Shown: positions 9,401 to 16,797 of the stretch, one piece after another | Position numbering within the stretch: the stretch's first letter is position 1 | How the letters are laid out: every line of letters begins with the position of its first letter | Source of the DNA: Caballeronia humi | GTDB taxonomy: Bacteria; Pseudomonadota; Gammaproteobacteria; Burkholderiales; Burkholderiaceae | Length of the DNA stretch: 54,993 nt | Assembly (NCBI RefSeq): GCF_001544475.1 | Contig: NZ_FCNW02000040.1 | Span: 1 to 54,993, forward strand | Direction of reading: 5' to 3' | The notes under the pieces: model-generated | What the model was told of the DNA's origin: nothing | What the model saw: the letters and a program-made list of their open reading frames with translations, nothing else | The model's database searches: none | Program-made: the position numbers and the translations under genes

Positions 9401-10056
9401 TTGCCCCGGCCGTCACCGAACACCTGCACTTCGAGATGCCGCGCACGCTCGATGTACTTTTCGATGAAGACACCCGCGTCGCTGAAGTTGTTCTGTCCGA
9501 GGCGCTTCACCACGTCGAATTGCGCGGCGAGTTCGTCCGCGTTCCAGCACACGCGCATGCCGATACCGCCGCCGCCCGCTGTGCTTTTGAGCATGACGGG
9601 GTAGCCGATCCGCACGGCCGATTGCAACGCGGCATCGACGTCATTGAGCAAGCCGGTGCCTTCGAGCATCGGCACGCCTTGCTCCGCGGCGATCGCGCGG
9701 GCCGTGTGCTTCAGGCCGAAGGCGCGCAGTTGCGCGGGGGTCGGCCCGATGAACGCGATGCCGGCCGCTTCGCACGCCTCGCCGAAGTCCGCGTTCTCCG
9801 AGAGGAAGCCGTAGCCCGGATGAATCGCCTGCACGTTGTCGCGCCGCGCGATCGCGAGGATCTTCGCGACATCGAGATACGTCGCGGACGCAGGCCCTTC
9901 GCCAAGCGAATGCGCAACGGGCGCCTCGCTCACGTGGCGGCTCGCGAGGTCGGCTTCGCTGTACACCGCGATACCCGTGACGTCGAGTTCGCGCAGGGTG
10001 CGAAGGATGCGGCACGCAATGGCACCGCGATTGGCAATCAGGACTTTCTCGAACAT
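6457..10056 (-). CDS. uca: biotin-dependent guanidine (annotated urea) carboxylase
   Basis: A 1199-residue carboxylase. An ATP-grasp biotin carboxylase domain (about 1-450, starting MFEKVLIANRGAIACRI) is followed by an AHS2/KipA-like domain (about 455-770), an AHS1/KipI-like domain (about 800-1010), a linker and a biotinyl domain with biotin acceptor Lys1163 (ESMKMEI). The ATG at 10056 is chosen because it opens the conserved carboxylase N terminus. The family carboxylates urea or guanidine. Homologues next to DUF1989 genes and ykkC riboswitches have been shown to act on guanidine (established knowledge). Both features are present here, so guanidine is the likely substrate. I could not place the substrate-discriminating residue without an alignment. 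Confidence 0.93.
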   Translation of the reverse strand: MFEKVLIANRGAIACRILRTLRELDVTGIAVYSEADLASRHVSEAPVAHSLGEGPASATYLDVAKILAIARRDNVQAIHPGYGFLSENADFGEACEAAGIAFIGPTPAQLRAFGLKHTARAIAAEQGVPMLEGTGLLNDVDAALQSAVRIGYPVMLKSTAGGGGIGMRVCWNADELAAQFDVVKRLGQNNFSDAGVFIEKYIERARHLEVQVFGDGRGNAIALGVRDCSVQRRNQKVLEETPAPSLPDGMPDALCEAALRLARAVDYRSAGTVEFVYDSGAERFYFLEVNTRLQVEHGVTEQVWGVDLVRWMIELAAGTLAPLDELAATLKPRGHAIQARLYAEDPGRDFKPSPGLLTDVSFPAADGRALRIDTWIEAGCEVPPYFDPMLAKVIAWSPTRDEARHALNRALQATRIYGVETNREYLRQIIDDTPFASGEPWTRCLEGLRYRADTVEIVSGGTQTTVQDYPGRLGYWAVGIPPSGPMDDRALRLGNRLLNNATDAAALEITMSGPTLRFNTDAVIAITGATLTITIDGNERPMNTTVFIAAGSTLALGTIRGAGARAYLCVRGGLDVALYLGSRSTFTLGQFGGHGGRALRAGDVLHLAPLDNRQAGETLPFSPTLEHVRTLRVIYGPHGAPEYFSERYIERFLDTEWEIHFNSSRTGVRLIGPKPEWTREDGGEAGLHPSNIHDNPYAVGAIDFTGDMPVILGPDGPSLGGFVCPVTIIEADLWQIGQLKAGDKVRFVPVRIDEARSAAAARLREIDTLEAQPALTHAKRGTLASPIVLDIGADHDRLVARLSGDTHLLLELGPAELDLVLRFRGHALMQSLEALALPGLIDLTPGIRSLQLHYQPERLPLSQLLDTVERAWQSVLLQKDLRAPSRIVHLPLSWDDPACRLAIDKYMTTVRKDAPWCPSNLEFIRRINDLDSIDAVKRIVFDASYLVMGLGDVYLGAPVATPLDPRHRLVTTKYNPARTWTAENSVGIGGAYLCVYGMEGPGGYQFVGRTLQMWNRYRATADFAGRPYLLRFFDQIRFYEVPADELLRIRADFPLGRYPLKIEETELSLADYEAFLEREAAGIDKFRTRQQAAFQAERERWREAGQAQVEIEEPVAAETDFAPLEDGQTAVDSEIAGNLWQVRVKPGERVAAGDVLVIIESMKMEISVCAPCAGTVSDVHVVPGAPVKAGQRVAVIDSI

Positions 10057-10076
10057 GAGAGGTGACTGGATGCGTG

Positions 10077-10125
10077 GGCGGGCCGTCCCGCCACGTGAGG
10101 GATGCATGCCGGGGTCGTCCCCGGC
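10077..10125 (-). other. two perfect hairpins in the leader of the carboxylase gene
   Basis: The 167-base gap upstream of the carboxylase holds two stems: 10108-10125 (GCCGGGG, loop of 4, CCCCGGC) and 10077-10092 (GGCGGG, loop of 4, CCCGCC). The rest of the operon has gaps under 40 bases or overlaps. Neither stem is followed by a T-run on the transcribed strand. They may be RNA-processing or stabilising structures that set carboxylase expression apart from the importer genes. Confidence 0.5.
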
Positions 10126-10223
10126 AAAATGGCTTCAGTGCTTCTTCAACTCATCGCGCGTGCGTATGAAAAGGCGGCCCGATCGAACGAGCAGCACCTG
10201 ATAAAGCCATGCGCGCGCCCGTG

Positions 10224-10865
10224 TCAGTCCCATATCAGCAGTTCGGCGGGCGTCGGGTTGTACGCGTTACACGGATTGTTCAACTGCGGGCAGTTCGAAA
10301 TCAGGACGATCACGTCCATCTCCGCGCGCAACTCGACATACTTGCCGGGCGCCGAGATGCCGTCTTCGAACGTAAGTCCGCCTTCGGCCGTGACGGGCAC
10401 GTTCATGAAGAAGTTGATGTTCGGGCTGAGGTCGCGTTTGGCGAGGCGGCCGTCGTGCGCGCACGCTCGCAGGAAGTTGTCGCGGCAGCTATGCATGTAG
10501 CGTTTTTCAAGCGCATAGCGCACCGTGTTGCTCTCCTGCGCGCACGCGCCGCCGAGCGTGTCGTGGCGCCCGCACGTATCCGCGACGATCGTCAGCATCG
10601 GATTGCCGAGGTTCGAATACAGCACGGTGCCGGTCGTCAGATAGAGGCTCTTCTGGCGACGCAGCGTGCGTTGCGGGTCGAATCGCTCGCGCGGGTTGTC
10701 GAGGCTGTAGAAGAGCGTATCGACGGCCTGATTGCCTTCGACATCGCGAATGCGCAGCGTCTGTCCCGCTTTCACTTCCTTGAGCCACGGTTCGCCAGCG
10801 GCGAGCGTCTCACGATGAATGGCGTCTTCGGGTTTCCGGTCGCTGGCGGTGAGGAATGTCGTCAT
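10224..10865 (-). CDS. DUF1989 / urea carboxylase-associated protein 2 (carboxyguanidine deiminase subunit)
   Basis: A 213-residue DUF1989 protein. Conserved segments include TLRIRDVEGNQAVDTLFYS, a Cys/His-containing ADTCGRHDTLGG and NINFFMNVPV. The ATG at 10865 has GGAG about 8 bases upstream, better than a TTG at 10883 that would overlap the previous gene. UAAP1 and UAAP2 have been shown to form the heteromeric carboxyguanidine deiminase (CgdAB), which removes ammonia from carboxyguanidine to give allophanate (established knowledge). The pair lies 14 bases apart just before the carboxylase. Which gene matches CgdA or CgdB is left open. Confidence 0.9.
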   Translation of the reverse strand: MTTFLTASDRKPEDAIHRETLAAGEPWLKEVKAGQTLRIRDVEGNQAVDTLFYSLDNPRERFDPQRTLRRQKSLYLTTGTVLYSNLGNPMLTIVADTCGRHDTLGGACAQESNTVRYALEKRYMHSCRDNFLRACAHDGRLAKRDLSPNINFFMNVPVTAEGGLTFEDGISAPGKYVELRAEMDVIVLISNCPQLNNPCNAYNPTPAELLIWD

Positions 10866-10879
10866 GTTCGGGTCTCCGC

Positions 10880-11584
10880 TCAAAGAAAGAAGCGATCGGT
10901 GTTGATGAAGCCGCGCACGTTTTCATCGCATGACGTGCGGCAGATTTCGGCCACGCTGCTGTCGGCTGCATTGACCGCGAGCTTCACGGGCTTCGGCGCG
11001 TACTCGGGATTCGGGTCGAGCGGATGCTGGATCGCGGTGAGCACGACGAGCGTATTCATCGGCGCATAGAGCTCGACGTAGTCGCCCGCCTTCGAATTGC
11101 CGCTGACGAAAGCGAGTGCGCCTGCATCGGTCACGTCGACGCGGCTGAAGAAATTGAGCGTCATCAGAAGATCGGAAAGGCCGAGATTCCATTTGCCGAG
11201 TTCGACGAGCAGGTTGTCCGTGCCATTGCGATGAAACGCGTTGCGCAGTTCCTGATAGCGGCCCGCGCCGTACTTCTCGCTGACCTCATCCGCATTCGAG
11301 ACCCCGCCGATGCTGTCGTGCCAGCCGCACGTATCCGCGACGATCGCGGCGAGCACGCGCCCCATGTCGGAATAGAGGCAGTGGCCGGCGGTGAGCTTCG
11401 CCGTGTGCTGGCACTTGAGCGAGTCGGGCAGGTTCAGGCGTTCGCTTTTTTCCGTCGCGTTGAACAGCATGACGCTGACGTTCGCGCCGCCGTGCACGTC
11501 GGTCACGCGCAGCGACTGGCCGCGCTTCACGATCAGCGATGCATGTCCGCCGCCGGGAGCGTTCTCTTCGAATAGCAGTTCCAT
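10880..11584 (-). CDS. DUF1989 / urea carboxylase-associated protein 1 (carboxyguanidine deiminase subunit)
   Basis: A 234-residue DUF1989 protein paralogous to its downstream neighbour. It shares the pattern SLRVTDVHGGANVSVMLFN, ADTCGWHDSIGG, TLNFFSRVDV and a C-terminal HPLDPNP. Conserved Cys and His in ADTCGWHD could ligate a metal (inference). It is expected to partner the 10224-10865 product as carboxyguanidine deiminase between the carboxylase and allophanate hydrolase. It lies 13 bases after the ABC ATPase gene, inside one long minus-strand transcription unit headed by the riboswitch. Confidence 0.9.
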   Translation of the reverse strand: MELLFEENAPGGGHASLIVKRGQSLRVTDVHGGANVSVMLFNATEKSERLNLPDSLKCQHTAKLTAGHCLYSDMGRVLAAIVADTCGWHDSIGGVSNADEVSEKYGAGRYQELRNAFHRNGTDNLLVELGKWNLGLSDLLMTLNFFSRVDVTDAGALAFVSGNSKAGDYVELYAPMNTLVVLTAIQHPLDPNPEYAPKPVKLAVNAADSSVAEICRTSCDENVRGFINTDRFFL

Positions 11585-11597
11585 GTCTTGTCCTCTT

Positions 11598-12389
11598 TTA
11601 AGCCGCGATCACGTCGGCGCGCACGGCACCTTCCACGGCGGCACGCGCCACGTGGATCGACGACGCCGCATCGCGGCTGTGATCGAGCGGAATGTTGTAA
11701 GTGATGCGCGCGCCATAGGCGCCGGGCGCCTGCGGGTCGACACGCACTTTGTCGAACACGAGCACGCGGCTGCCGAGCGTGAAGCCTTCTTTCAGATCGT
11801 GCGTGACCATGAAGATCGTCAGGCCCGATTCGCGCCAGAGCTTCAGCAGCAGTTCGTGCATGTCCTTCCGGATACCCGGATCGAGTGCGCCGAACGGTTC
11901 GTCGAGCAACAGAATGCGCGGCTTCATCATCAGCGCCTGCGCGATCGCGAGACGCTGCTGCATGCCGCCCGACAACTGATGCGGATACTTGTCGAGCGCG
12001 GCGGCGAGCCCCACGCGCTCCAGCATCGACACCGCTTCATCCTGCGCGGCGCGACGACGCGAACCGAACAGCCGCCCGGTGAGCTTCGCCTGTGGCAGTT
12101 CGAGCCCGAGCATCACGTTGCGCATCACGCTCAAATGCTCGAACACCGAATAACGCTGAAAGACCACACCGCGATGCGCATCCGGTTCGCCCGGCAGCGG
12201 CTTGCCGTCGAGCAGGATTTCGCCGCGCGTCACGCGTTCCTGTCCGAGCAACAGCCGCAGAAACGTGGACTTGCCACAACCCGACGCACCGACCATCGAG
12301 CAGAATTCGCCTTCGTCTATTGTCAGATTGAGCCGTTCCAGCACGACCTGATCGCTGTATTCCTTCCACACATTGCGAACTTCGATCAT
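11598..12389 (-). CDS. ABC importer ATP-binding protein (guanidine operon)
   Basis: A 263-residue ATPase of the nitrate/sulfonate/taurine (SsuB/TauB-like) importer class. Walker A GASGCGKST, signature LSGGMQQRLAIAQAL, Walker B ILLLDEPFGALDP and switch His (FMVTHDLKEG) are all intact. The ATG at 12389 overlaps the permease stop by 4 bases, showing translational coupling, and opens the standard N terminus MIEVRNVWKEY. With the permease at 12386 and binding protein at 13238 it should form an importer for guanidine or a related nitrogen compound. The substrate is inferred from the operon only. Confidence 0.92.
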   Translation of the reverse strand: MIEVRNVWKEYSDQVVLERLNLTIDEGEFCSMVGASGCGKSTFLRLLLGQERVTRGEILLDGKPLPGEPDAHRGVVFQRYSVFEHLSVMRNVMLGLELPQAKLTGRLFGSRRRAAQDEAVSMLERVGLAAALDKYPHQLSGGMQQRLAIAQALMMKPRILLLDEPFGALDPGIRKDMHELLLKLWRESGLTIFMVTHDLKEGFTLGSRVLVFDKVRVDPQAPGAYGARITYNIPLDHSRDAASSIHVARAAVEGAVRADVIAA

Positions 12390-13201
12390 CGCGCGCCTCC
12401 GCCGTACCAGGGAAAGGCCCACTGCGTGAGGCGGCGCAGGCTTTCGTCGATGAGCCAGGCGAGCAGTGTGATCCACGCGACGTAAGGCAGGATCACGTCC
12501 ATCGCGAGGTAGCGGCGCACGAGGAAGATGCGATAGCCGAGGCCATCGACCGATGCGATCGCTTCCGCCGCGATGAGAAAGAGCCACGCCGAACAGAGCG
12601 CGAGACGCAAGGCGACGAGCAGGCGCGGCATCAACTGCGGCACGATCACGCGCAGCATCAGCGTCCAGCTCGTGGCGCCGAGCGTTTGCGCCTTCACCCA
12701 CAGTTCGTTCGGGATCTCGCGCGCGCGTTGCTGCAAGTCGCGGATCATCATCGGCGTGATGCCGATCACGATCAGCACGACCTTCGAGAGTTCATCCAGA
12801 CCGAACACGATGAAGAGAATCGGCAGCACCGCGAGCGGCGGGATCATCGAGACGACCGTGATGAACGGCGAGAACGTCGCGGTGACGAGCGGAATGCTGC
12901 CCGTCACGATGCCCGCGACGAGCGCAATGACCGCGCTCACCACGAGTCCGATGCCGAGGCGCTTCAGACTCGCGGCGGTATCGGCCCATAGCAGGTACTG
13001 GCCGGTGCGCTTGTCCTCCGTGAAGGCGAACTGGTGGATCGCGTCGCTCATTTGCGTGGCGCTCGGCAGCACCTTGTCGTCGGGGTTGTCCTTCAGACGC
13101 AGCGAAGAACTGGTGAAGTACACCGCCACCAGAACGATGAACGGCATCAAAAGCAGCATCAGTGCGCCGCTCTTGCTCGGGTGTCGGTTGATGAGTCGCA
13201 T
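12386..13201 (-). CDS. ABC importer permease (guanidine operon)
   Basis: A 271-residue inner-membrane permease with about six hydrophobic segments. The binding-protein-dependent EAA loop motif appears around AQTLGATSWTLMLRVIVPQLMPRLL, where it contacts the ATPase. It belongs to the SsuC/TauC-like class. An unusually polar stretch between the first two membrane segments (about residues 35-70) may be periplasmic. It overlaps the ATPase gene by 4 bases and follows the binding-protein gene by 36. Confidence 0.92.
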   Translation of the reverse strand: MRLINRHPSKSGALMLLLMPFIVLVAVYFTSSSLRLKDNPDDKVLPSATQMSDAIHQFAFTEDKRTGQYLLWADTAASLKRLGIGLVVSAVIALVAGIVTGSIPLVTATFSPFITVVSMIPPLAVLPILFIVFGLDELSKVVLIVIGITPMMIRDLQQRAREIPNELWVKAQTLGATSWTLMLRVIVPQLMPRLLVALRLALCSAWLFLIAAEAIASVDGLGYRIFLVRRYLAMDVILPYVAWITLLAWLIDESLRRLTQWAFPWYGGGAR

Positions 13202-13237
13202 CGTGCGGCCTCTCCTCGTGGATCGTGGATCTTGGAG

Positions 13238-14314
13238 TCAGAGCTTGCCGTCGGCGGCCATGCGCACATAGGTCGGATCGAAGCGCAGCTTGACGTTGCT
13301 CTTGCTGCCGATCACGACGCCGTTATCGAAGGCCATGCCGACCGCGTCCGCGCTCGGCGCGCCTTGCCCAAGCAGGCCGTGGTCGAACGAGAACCTGGCG
13401 ACGCGCGTCATCGTGCGCGGCAGGTTCGGGCTCGTCGCGAAGTCGAGCGCAGCCTTCGGCGTGTTAAAGAGCGCCGTGGTCGAGAGCTGGCCCTTGAAGC
13501 CCGCGAGATCGGTGCCCGAGGCCTTCGCCATCGCATTCATCGCGGCCGTGCTGTTCGCGCTCGACGCGTTCATCAGCGCGACCATCTCGAACCATGCGCC
13601 GGTCAGTGCCTTGCCGAGTGCGGGGTTATCCTGCAGAGTCTTCGTGTTGACGACCATCATGTCCATGATTTCGCCGGGGATTTTGCTCGAATCGAAGACT
13701 TCGGTGACGTTCGGCTGCGCCTTCAGGTCGGCGAGCATCGGGTTCCAGGTGACGGCCTGCTTGACCGTGGGCGTCGCGAACGCGGCGGCGATGTCGGCGT
13801 CCGACGTGTTGACCACCTTGAGATCGCGCTCGCTCATGCCTGCCGATTCCAGTGCGCGTGCAAGCAGGTAATGCGACACGGAGAACTGCACGAGGTTGAT
13901 CTGCTGGCCCTTGAGATCGGCGACTTTCTTGGCTTTACCTTTGATGAGCACGCCGTCGTTGCCGTTGGAGTAGTCGCTGACGATGAGCGCGGTCGAATCG
14001 ACGCCGCCTGCGGCCGGAATCGTCAGCGCATCCATGTTGGTCATCGCGCAGCCGTCGAACTTGCCGGCGGTGTACTGATTGATCGATTCGATGTAGTCGT
14101 TGAGCTGCACGACATCCACGTTGATGCCGTACTTCTTTGCCCACTTGCTGACGATACCCTGTGTTTTCGCTTCGCCCCACGGCATCCAGCCCGCGTAGAT
14201 GGTCCAGCAGACCTTGAAGTCCTGACGGCCGGCGGCCAAAGCGGAAGAGGAGGATGACGCGAACGCAGCGAGGGAGAGTGCGGCGATGCCGAGAAGGCGG
14301 GAGAGCTTGCGCAT
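13238..14314 (-). CDS. ABC importer periplasmic binding protein (guanidine operon)
   Basis: A 358-residue binding protein of the nitrate/taurine (NMT1/SsuA-like) fold. The signal peptide is about residues 1-28 (LSLAAFASSSSSALAA). The mature N terminus, KVCWTIYAGWMPWGEA, is typical of binding proteins found with urea/guanidine carboxylase operons. The ATG at 14314 has GAGG about 8 bases upstream, in the short palindrome GAGGTCAACCTC. It is the first gene after the guanidine-I riboswitch and should capture guanidine or a close analogue in the periplasm (inference). Confidence 0.9.
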   Translation of the reverse strand: MRKLSRLLGIAALSLAAFASSSSSALAAGRQDFKVCWTIYAGWMPWGEAKTQGIVSKWAKKYGINVDVVQLNDYIESINQYTAGKFDGCAMTNMDALTIPAAGGVDSTALIVSDYSNGNDGVLIKGKAKKVADLKGQQINLVQFSVSHYLLARALESAGMSERDLKVVNTSDADIAAAFATPTVKQAVTWNPMLADLKAQPNVTEVFDSSKIPGEIMDMMVVNTKTLQDNPALGKALTGAWFEMVALMNASSANSTAAMNAMAKASGTDLAGFKGQLSTTALFNTPKAALDFATSPNLPRTMTRVARFSFDHGLLGQGAPSADAVGMAFDNGVVIGSKSNVKLRFDPTYVRMAADGKL

Positions 14315-14376
14315 GAGGTTGACCTCGAAGGGGCGGTTATCGACGGCAGGAGCGGCGCGACACATCGATCGCGTTC

Positions 14377-14500
14377 TCTCCCGGGCTTTTATCCCGCCGT
14401 GTAACCTCGAGCACCTTTGAGGTCGACAACTCTCGGACCAGCATCCGTCGCATTCGACATGCGGCGAACCGGAACCCTAGTCGTCCATTTCCAGATTGTC
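14377..14500 (-). promoter_or_regulatory. guanidine-I (ykkC) riboswitch aptamer
   Basis: Read on the minus strand, the leader contains the hallmark ykkC motifs in order: CTAGGGTTCCG (around 14480-14470), CTGGTCCGAGAG (around 14441-14430) and ACGGCGGGATAAAAGCCCGG followed by GAGA (14400-14377). Pairing segments such as GACCTC/GAGGT lie between them. This class binds guanidinium and usually turns genes on. It sits about 60 bases before the first operon gene. I did not find a convincing terminator with a T-run, so control may act at translation: the Shine-Dalgarno GAGG lies in a self-complementary GAGGTCAACCTC. Confidence 0.93.
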
Positions 14501-14544
14501 TTTGCAAACCGGGTGATGCGCCGGCTCCTTGCCCAGCTTCTATA

Positions 14545-14559
14545 GCGATAAGCGTGCCA
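14545..14559 (-). promoter_or_regulatory. sigma-54 (RpoN) promoter of the guanidine operon
   Basis: The minus strand reads TGGCACGCTTATCGC, matching the -24/-12 consensus TGGCACG-N4-TTGC with one mismatch and exact spacing (GG to GC). The start site would fall near 14533, about 33 bases before the riboswitch. This places the operon under nitrogen-type control, in keeping with its product being ammonia. Confidence 0.65.
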
Positions 14560-14600
14560 TGCGCTGCGGCCTTGTATTAGCGGGCTTTAACCGCAGGTTG

Positions 14601-14617
14601 TGCACGAACTTGATGCA
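14601..14617. promoter_or_regulatory. candidate NtrC enhancer site
   Basis: TGCACGAACTTGATGCA is a 17-base imperfect palindrome resembling the NtrC consensus TGCAC-N7-GTGCA with one core mismatch. Its centre is about 75 bases upstream of the predicted sigma-54 start. That is closer than many NtrC enhancers but workable. It lies between the anti-sigma gene stop and the sigma-54 promoter. Confidence 0.45.
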
Positions 14618-14649
14618 TGACGCGCAGCACGCGGCACGATCACGCCCTC

Positions 14650-15519
14650 TCAGGGTGCAGATTTTTGTGCGTTCCGCGCGGTCAGTTGCTCATAGACATC
14701 GTGTGAGACATCGAGCAGAACCTTGCGGTCGATCGCGCCCGATACGGCGTAGCCGAAGTCGCCATCGACCCAATAGAACACATTAACCGAGCCGTCCTGA
14801 AAGAGCTTGAACGCCGTGACGTCGCGGCTCACCTTGCGATGCGACACGTTGAGCGTGATGCGCTCGCCGTTTGCATCGTGATACATGAACTGCGCGATGG
14901 GGCCATCCTCGCCAGGCAGGAGGCGCCCGCCCATGAGGCTGAAGCCGACGCGTGTGAGGATCGGCGCGTGGACGTCGGTGCCGAGGCGGCTGGAGAGCCA
15001 CTTCACGAGTTCCTGTTCATGGTCGGCGCCGACTTCCACGGGACGCGTGACCATCGGCGCATACGTGACGTATGCAATCGCCGACTGTCGCGCGAATGAT
15101 TCTTCCTTGCTAGCGCTCACATGCCGGGCGGGCATATCGCCGGCGCTCGTGAGCAGCATGTCGCGCGCGGGCTGGCTCGTCATCCCGCCCACGCCGATAC
15201 CGATCCCCACGACGAGCGCCGCCGCGAGCCCCGCGAATTGCGGCCAGTTCGCCGCCGACAGCCAGCTTTTCTTCGCGACCGGCGCGGGCGCAGGTGCAGG
15301 CTCCGGCGGCATCAGCCGCTGCGGCACGGGTTCGAGCAGCACGCGGTCGTAGCGGTCGTGCAGCATGTTGTTGAGCGCGAAGTAGTCGCTGATGCGGCTT
15401 GCGAGCGCGTTGTCAGTTTCGAGCAGGCGGTCCAGCTCTGCGCGCCGGTGTTCGGCGAGCGCCCCGTCCACGTAGGCGTGGATTTCTTCTTCGCTGATGG
15501 GAGTGTGTTGTTCGTTCAT
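14650..15519 (-). CDS. anti-sigma factor, membrane-bound (RpoE-type partner)
   Basis: A 289-residue protein. An N-terminal cytoplasmic anti-sigma-like helix bundle (EEEIHAYVDGALAEHRRAELDRLLE) is followed by a Pro/Ala linker, one membrane segment at about 94-113, and a periplasmic domain of about 170 residues. The start at 15519 overlaps the sigma factor stop by 4 bases, typical of sigma/anti-sigma pairs. It has no His-x3-Cys-x2-Cys zinc motif, so it is not a redox ZAS protein. It is predicted to hold the ECF sigma factor inactive until an envelope or stress signal arrives. Confidence 0.85.
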   Translation of the reverse strand: MNEQHTPISEEEIHAYVDGALAEHRRAELDRLLETDNALASRISDYFALNNMLHDRYDRVLLEPVPQRLMPPEPAPAPAPVAKKSWLSAANWPQFAGLAAALVVGIGIGVGGMTSQPARDMLLTSAGDMPARHVSASKEESFARQSAIAYVTYAPMVTRPVEVGADHEQELVKWLSSRLGTDVHAPILTRVGFSLMGGRLLPGEDGPIAQFMYHDANGERITLNVSHRKVSRDVTAFKLFQDGSVNVFYWVDGDFGYAVSGAIDRKVLLDVSHDVYEQLTARNAQKSAP

Positions 15520-16034
15520 CGCACCACCTTCAATTTCGCACCGGGCTGCGTGCCGGCCATCAGCGTGCGCAAGCGTTCGCGTCCGCGCGACAGACGCGAC
15601 ATCACGGTCCCGAGCGGTATGTCGAGCGCGAGCGCCACCTCCGCGTAACTCATTTCTTCCAGACCGACGAGCAGCACGACCTGCCGCTGCTCGACCGGCA
15701 GGCGCTGCAACGCATAGTCGAGGTCGCGCACTTCGAGCGACTGCGACTGCGTGCCCGCGACGGCGAATTCGCTCTCCGGCAAGGCGTCGTCGTCGACGGA
15801 GACGTGGACGGCCCGCGCCCCTGCGCGGCTCACCTGGTTCGCGAAGACGTTGTGCATGATCGTGAAAAGCCATGCGCGCAGGTCGGTTCCTGACTGGAAC
15901 TTGTCGGTGTTGCGCAGCGCGCGTTCGAGCGTGTCCTGCACGAGGTCGTCGGCAAGATCGCGGTTGTGGATCAGCGCACGCGCATAACGGCGCAGGCGCG
16001 GCGCGTGATCCATGAGCTGGTCCCGGACACTCAT
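15516..16034 (-). CDS. ECF RNA polymerase sigma factor
   Basis: A 172-residue ECF sigma factor with region 2 (NRDLADDLVQDTLERAL, then RAWLFTIMHNVFANQ) and region 4 (LPVEQRQVVLLVGLEEMSYAEVA, then IPLGTVMSRLSRGRERLR). The ATG at 16034 is preferred because AAGGA lies 6 bases upstream; an ATG at 16049 has no such site. It lies between two anti-sigma-like genes. Three promoters of identical geometry at 16798, 17580 and 17656 are its probable targets (inference), which would make it autoregulated. Confidence 0.93.
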   Translation of the reverse strand: MSVRDQLMDHAPRLRRYARALIHNRDLADDLVQDTLERALRNTDKFQSGTDLRAWLFTIMHNVFANQVSRAGARAVHVSVDDDALPESEFAVAGTQSQSLEVRDLDYALQRLPVEQRQVVLLVGLEEMSYAEVALALDIPLGTVMSRLSRGRERLRTLMAGTQPGAKLKVVR

Positions 16035-16089
16035 CGGCGTTCCTTGCATCGAACACGTTCGGCGGGCAGAGGTGGTCTCCTCGCGGTGT

Positions 16090-16767
16090 TCATCGATGTG
16101 ATTGTCTTTCGGTCAGCAGGTCGGCTGCGCGCATCAGGCCGTGCGTCCCCGCATGGCCGCCGACGATCATGCGAACGCCCCCCGCGGACGTCCATTCGAA
16201 GAGCCGCGCGCCGCCGATTCTACTCGCGCTCCATTGCGTGCGCACGGCAGCGGCATGACCGCGCATCGACAGCAGCACCAGCCGCTCCTGCCGTGCGTTG
16301 CGGTAGGTGATCGCGTCGGCCGTCGAGAAGGCGCCGAGCGTTACCGTGTGCACGCCGACCGCGCGGAAACCCGCTGCGGAAAGATCGGGCGTATCGGCAG
16401 GGGCGGGCGTGAACGGCGTGTCGATCATCAGCGCTTCCATCGTCGCGCGTTCCAGCGCTTCGTCGGGCACGCGCACGGTCGCGAAAAGGGTCGCGAGAAT
16501 CAGCGCGAGGCACGCAATGATCGCGACGGCGAGCGGCACGCGATCGCGCATCGGCGGACGGCGCAGGGTGAACTCGATGCCCGAGGCGTCCGCCGTGTCG
16601 AAGATAGACTGCATCTGCACGTTGAGCCGCCCGTAGAACGCGAGGCGCCGCGCCTCGTCGGGCCGCCGCGCCAGATAAGAGCGCACGCGCGCGGCGCGCT
16701 CGGGCGCGAGCAGGCCGTCGGCGTAGGCCTGCATGTCCGCTTCGGAAACCTGCGAGGTGGAGTTCAC
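16090..16767 (-). CDS. anti-sigma-like transmembrane protein
   Basis: A 225-residue protein. The N terminus (SEADMQAYADGLLAPERAARVRSYLARRPDEARR) is the helix pattern of anti-sigma factors. One membrane segment lies at about 77-98, followed by a periplasmic domain of about 125 residues. Its only cysteine is in the membrane segment, so it is not a zinc-binding type. It is first in the operon, 55 bases before the sigma gene, and follows an ECF-like promoter. It may be a second anti-sigma factor or a regulator of the other one. Confidence 0.75.
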   Translation of the reverse strand: MNSTSQVSEADMQAYADGLLAPERAARVRSYLARRPDEARRLAFYGRLNVQMQSIFDTADASGIEFTLRRPPMRDRVPLAVAIIACLALILATLFATVRVPDEALERATMEALMIDTPFTPAPADTPDLSAAGFRAVGVHTVTLGAFSTADAITYRNARQERLVLLSMRGHAAAVRTQWSASRIGGARLFEWTSAGGVRMIVGGHAGTHGLMRAADLLTERQSHR

Positions 16768-16797
16768 GGTCGTTGATCGAAAAAGGGGCTCAATAGC

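Noticed and set aside
14650..16056. A single long protein joining the anti-sigma region and the sigma gene region
   Set aside because: The upstream half is an alternative frame of the real sigma gene. The true anti-sigma starts at 15519 with a 4-base overlap.
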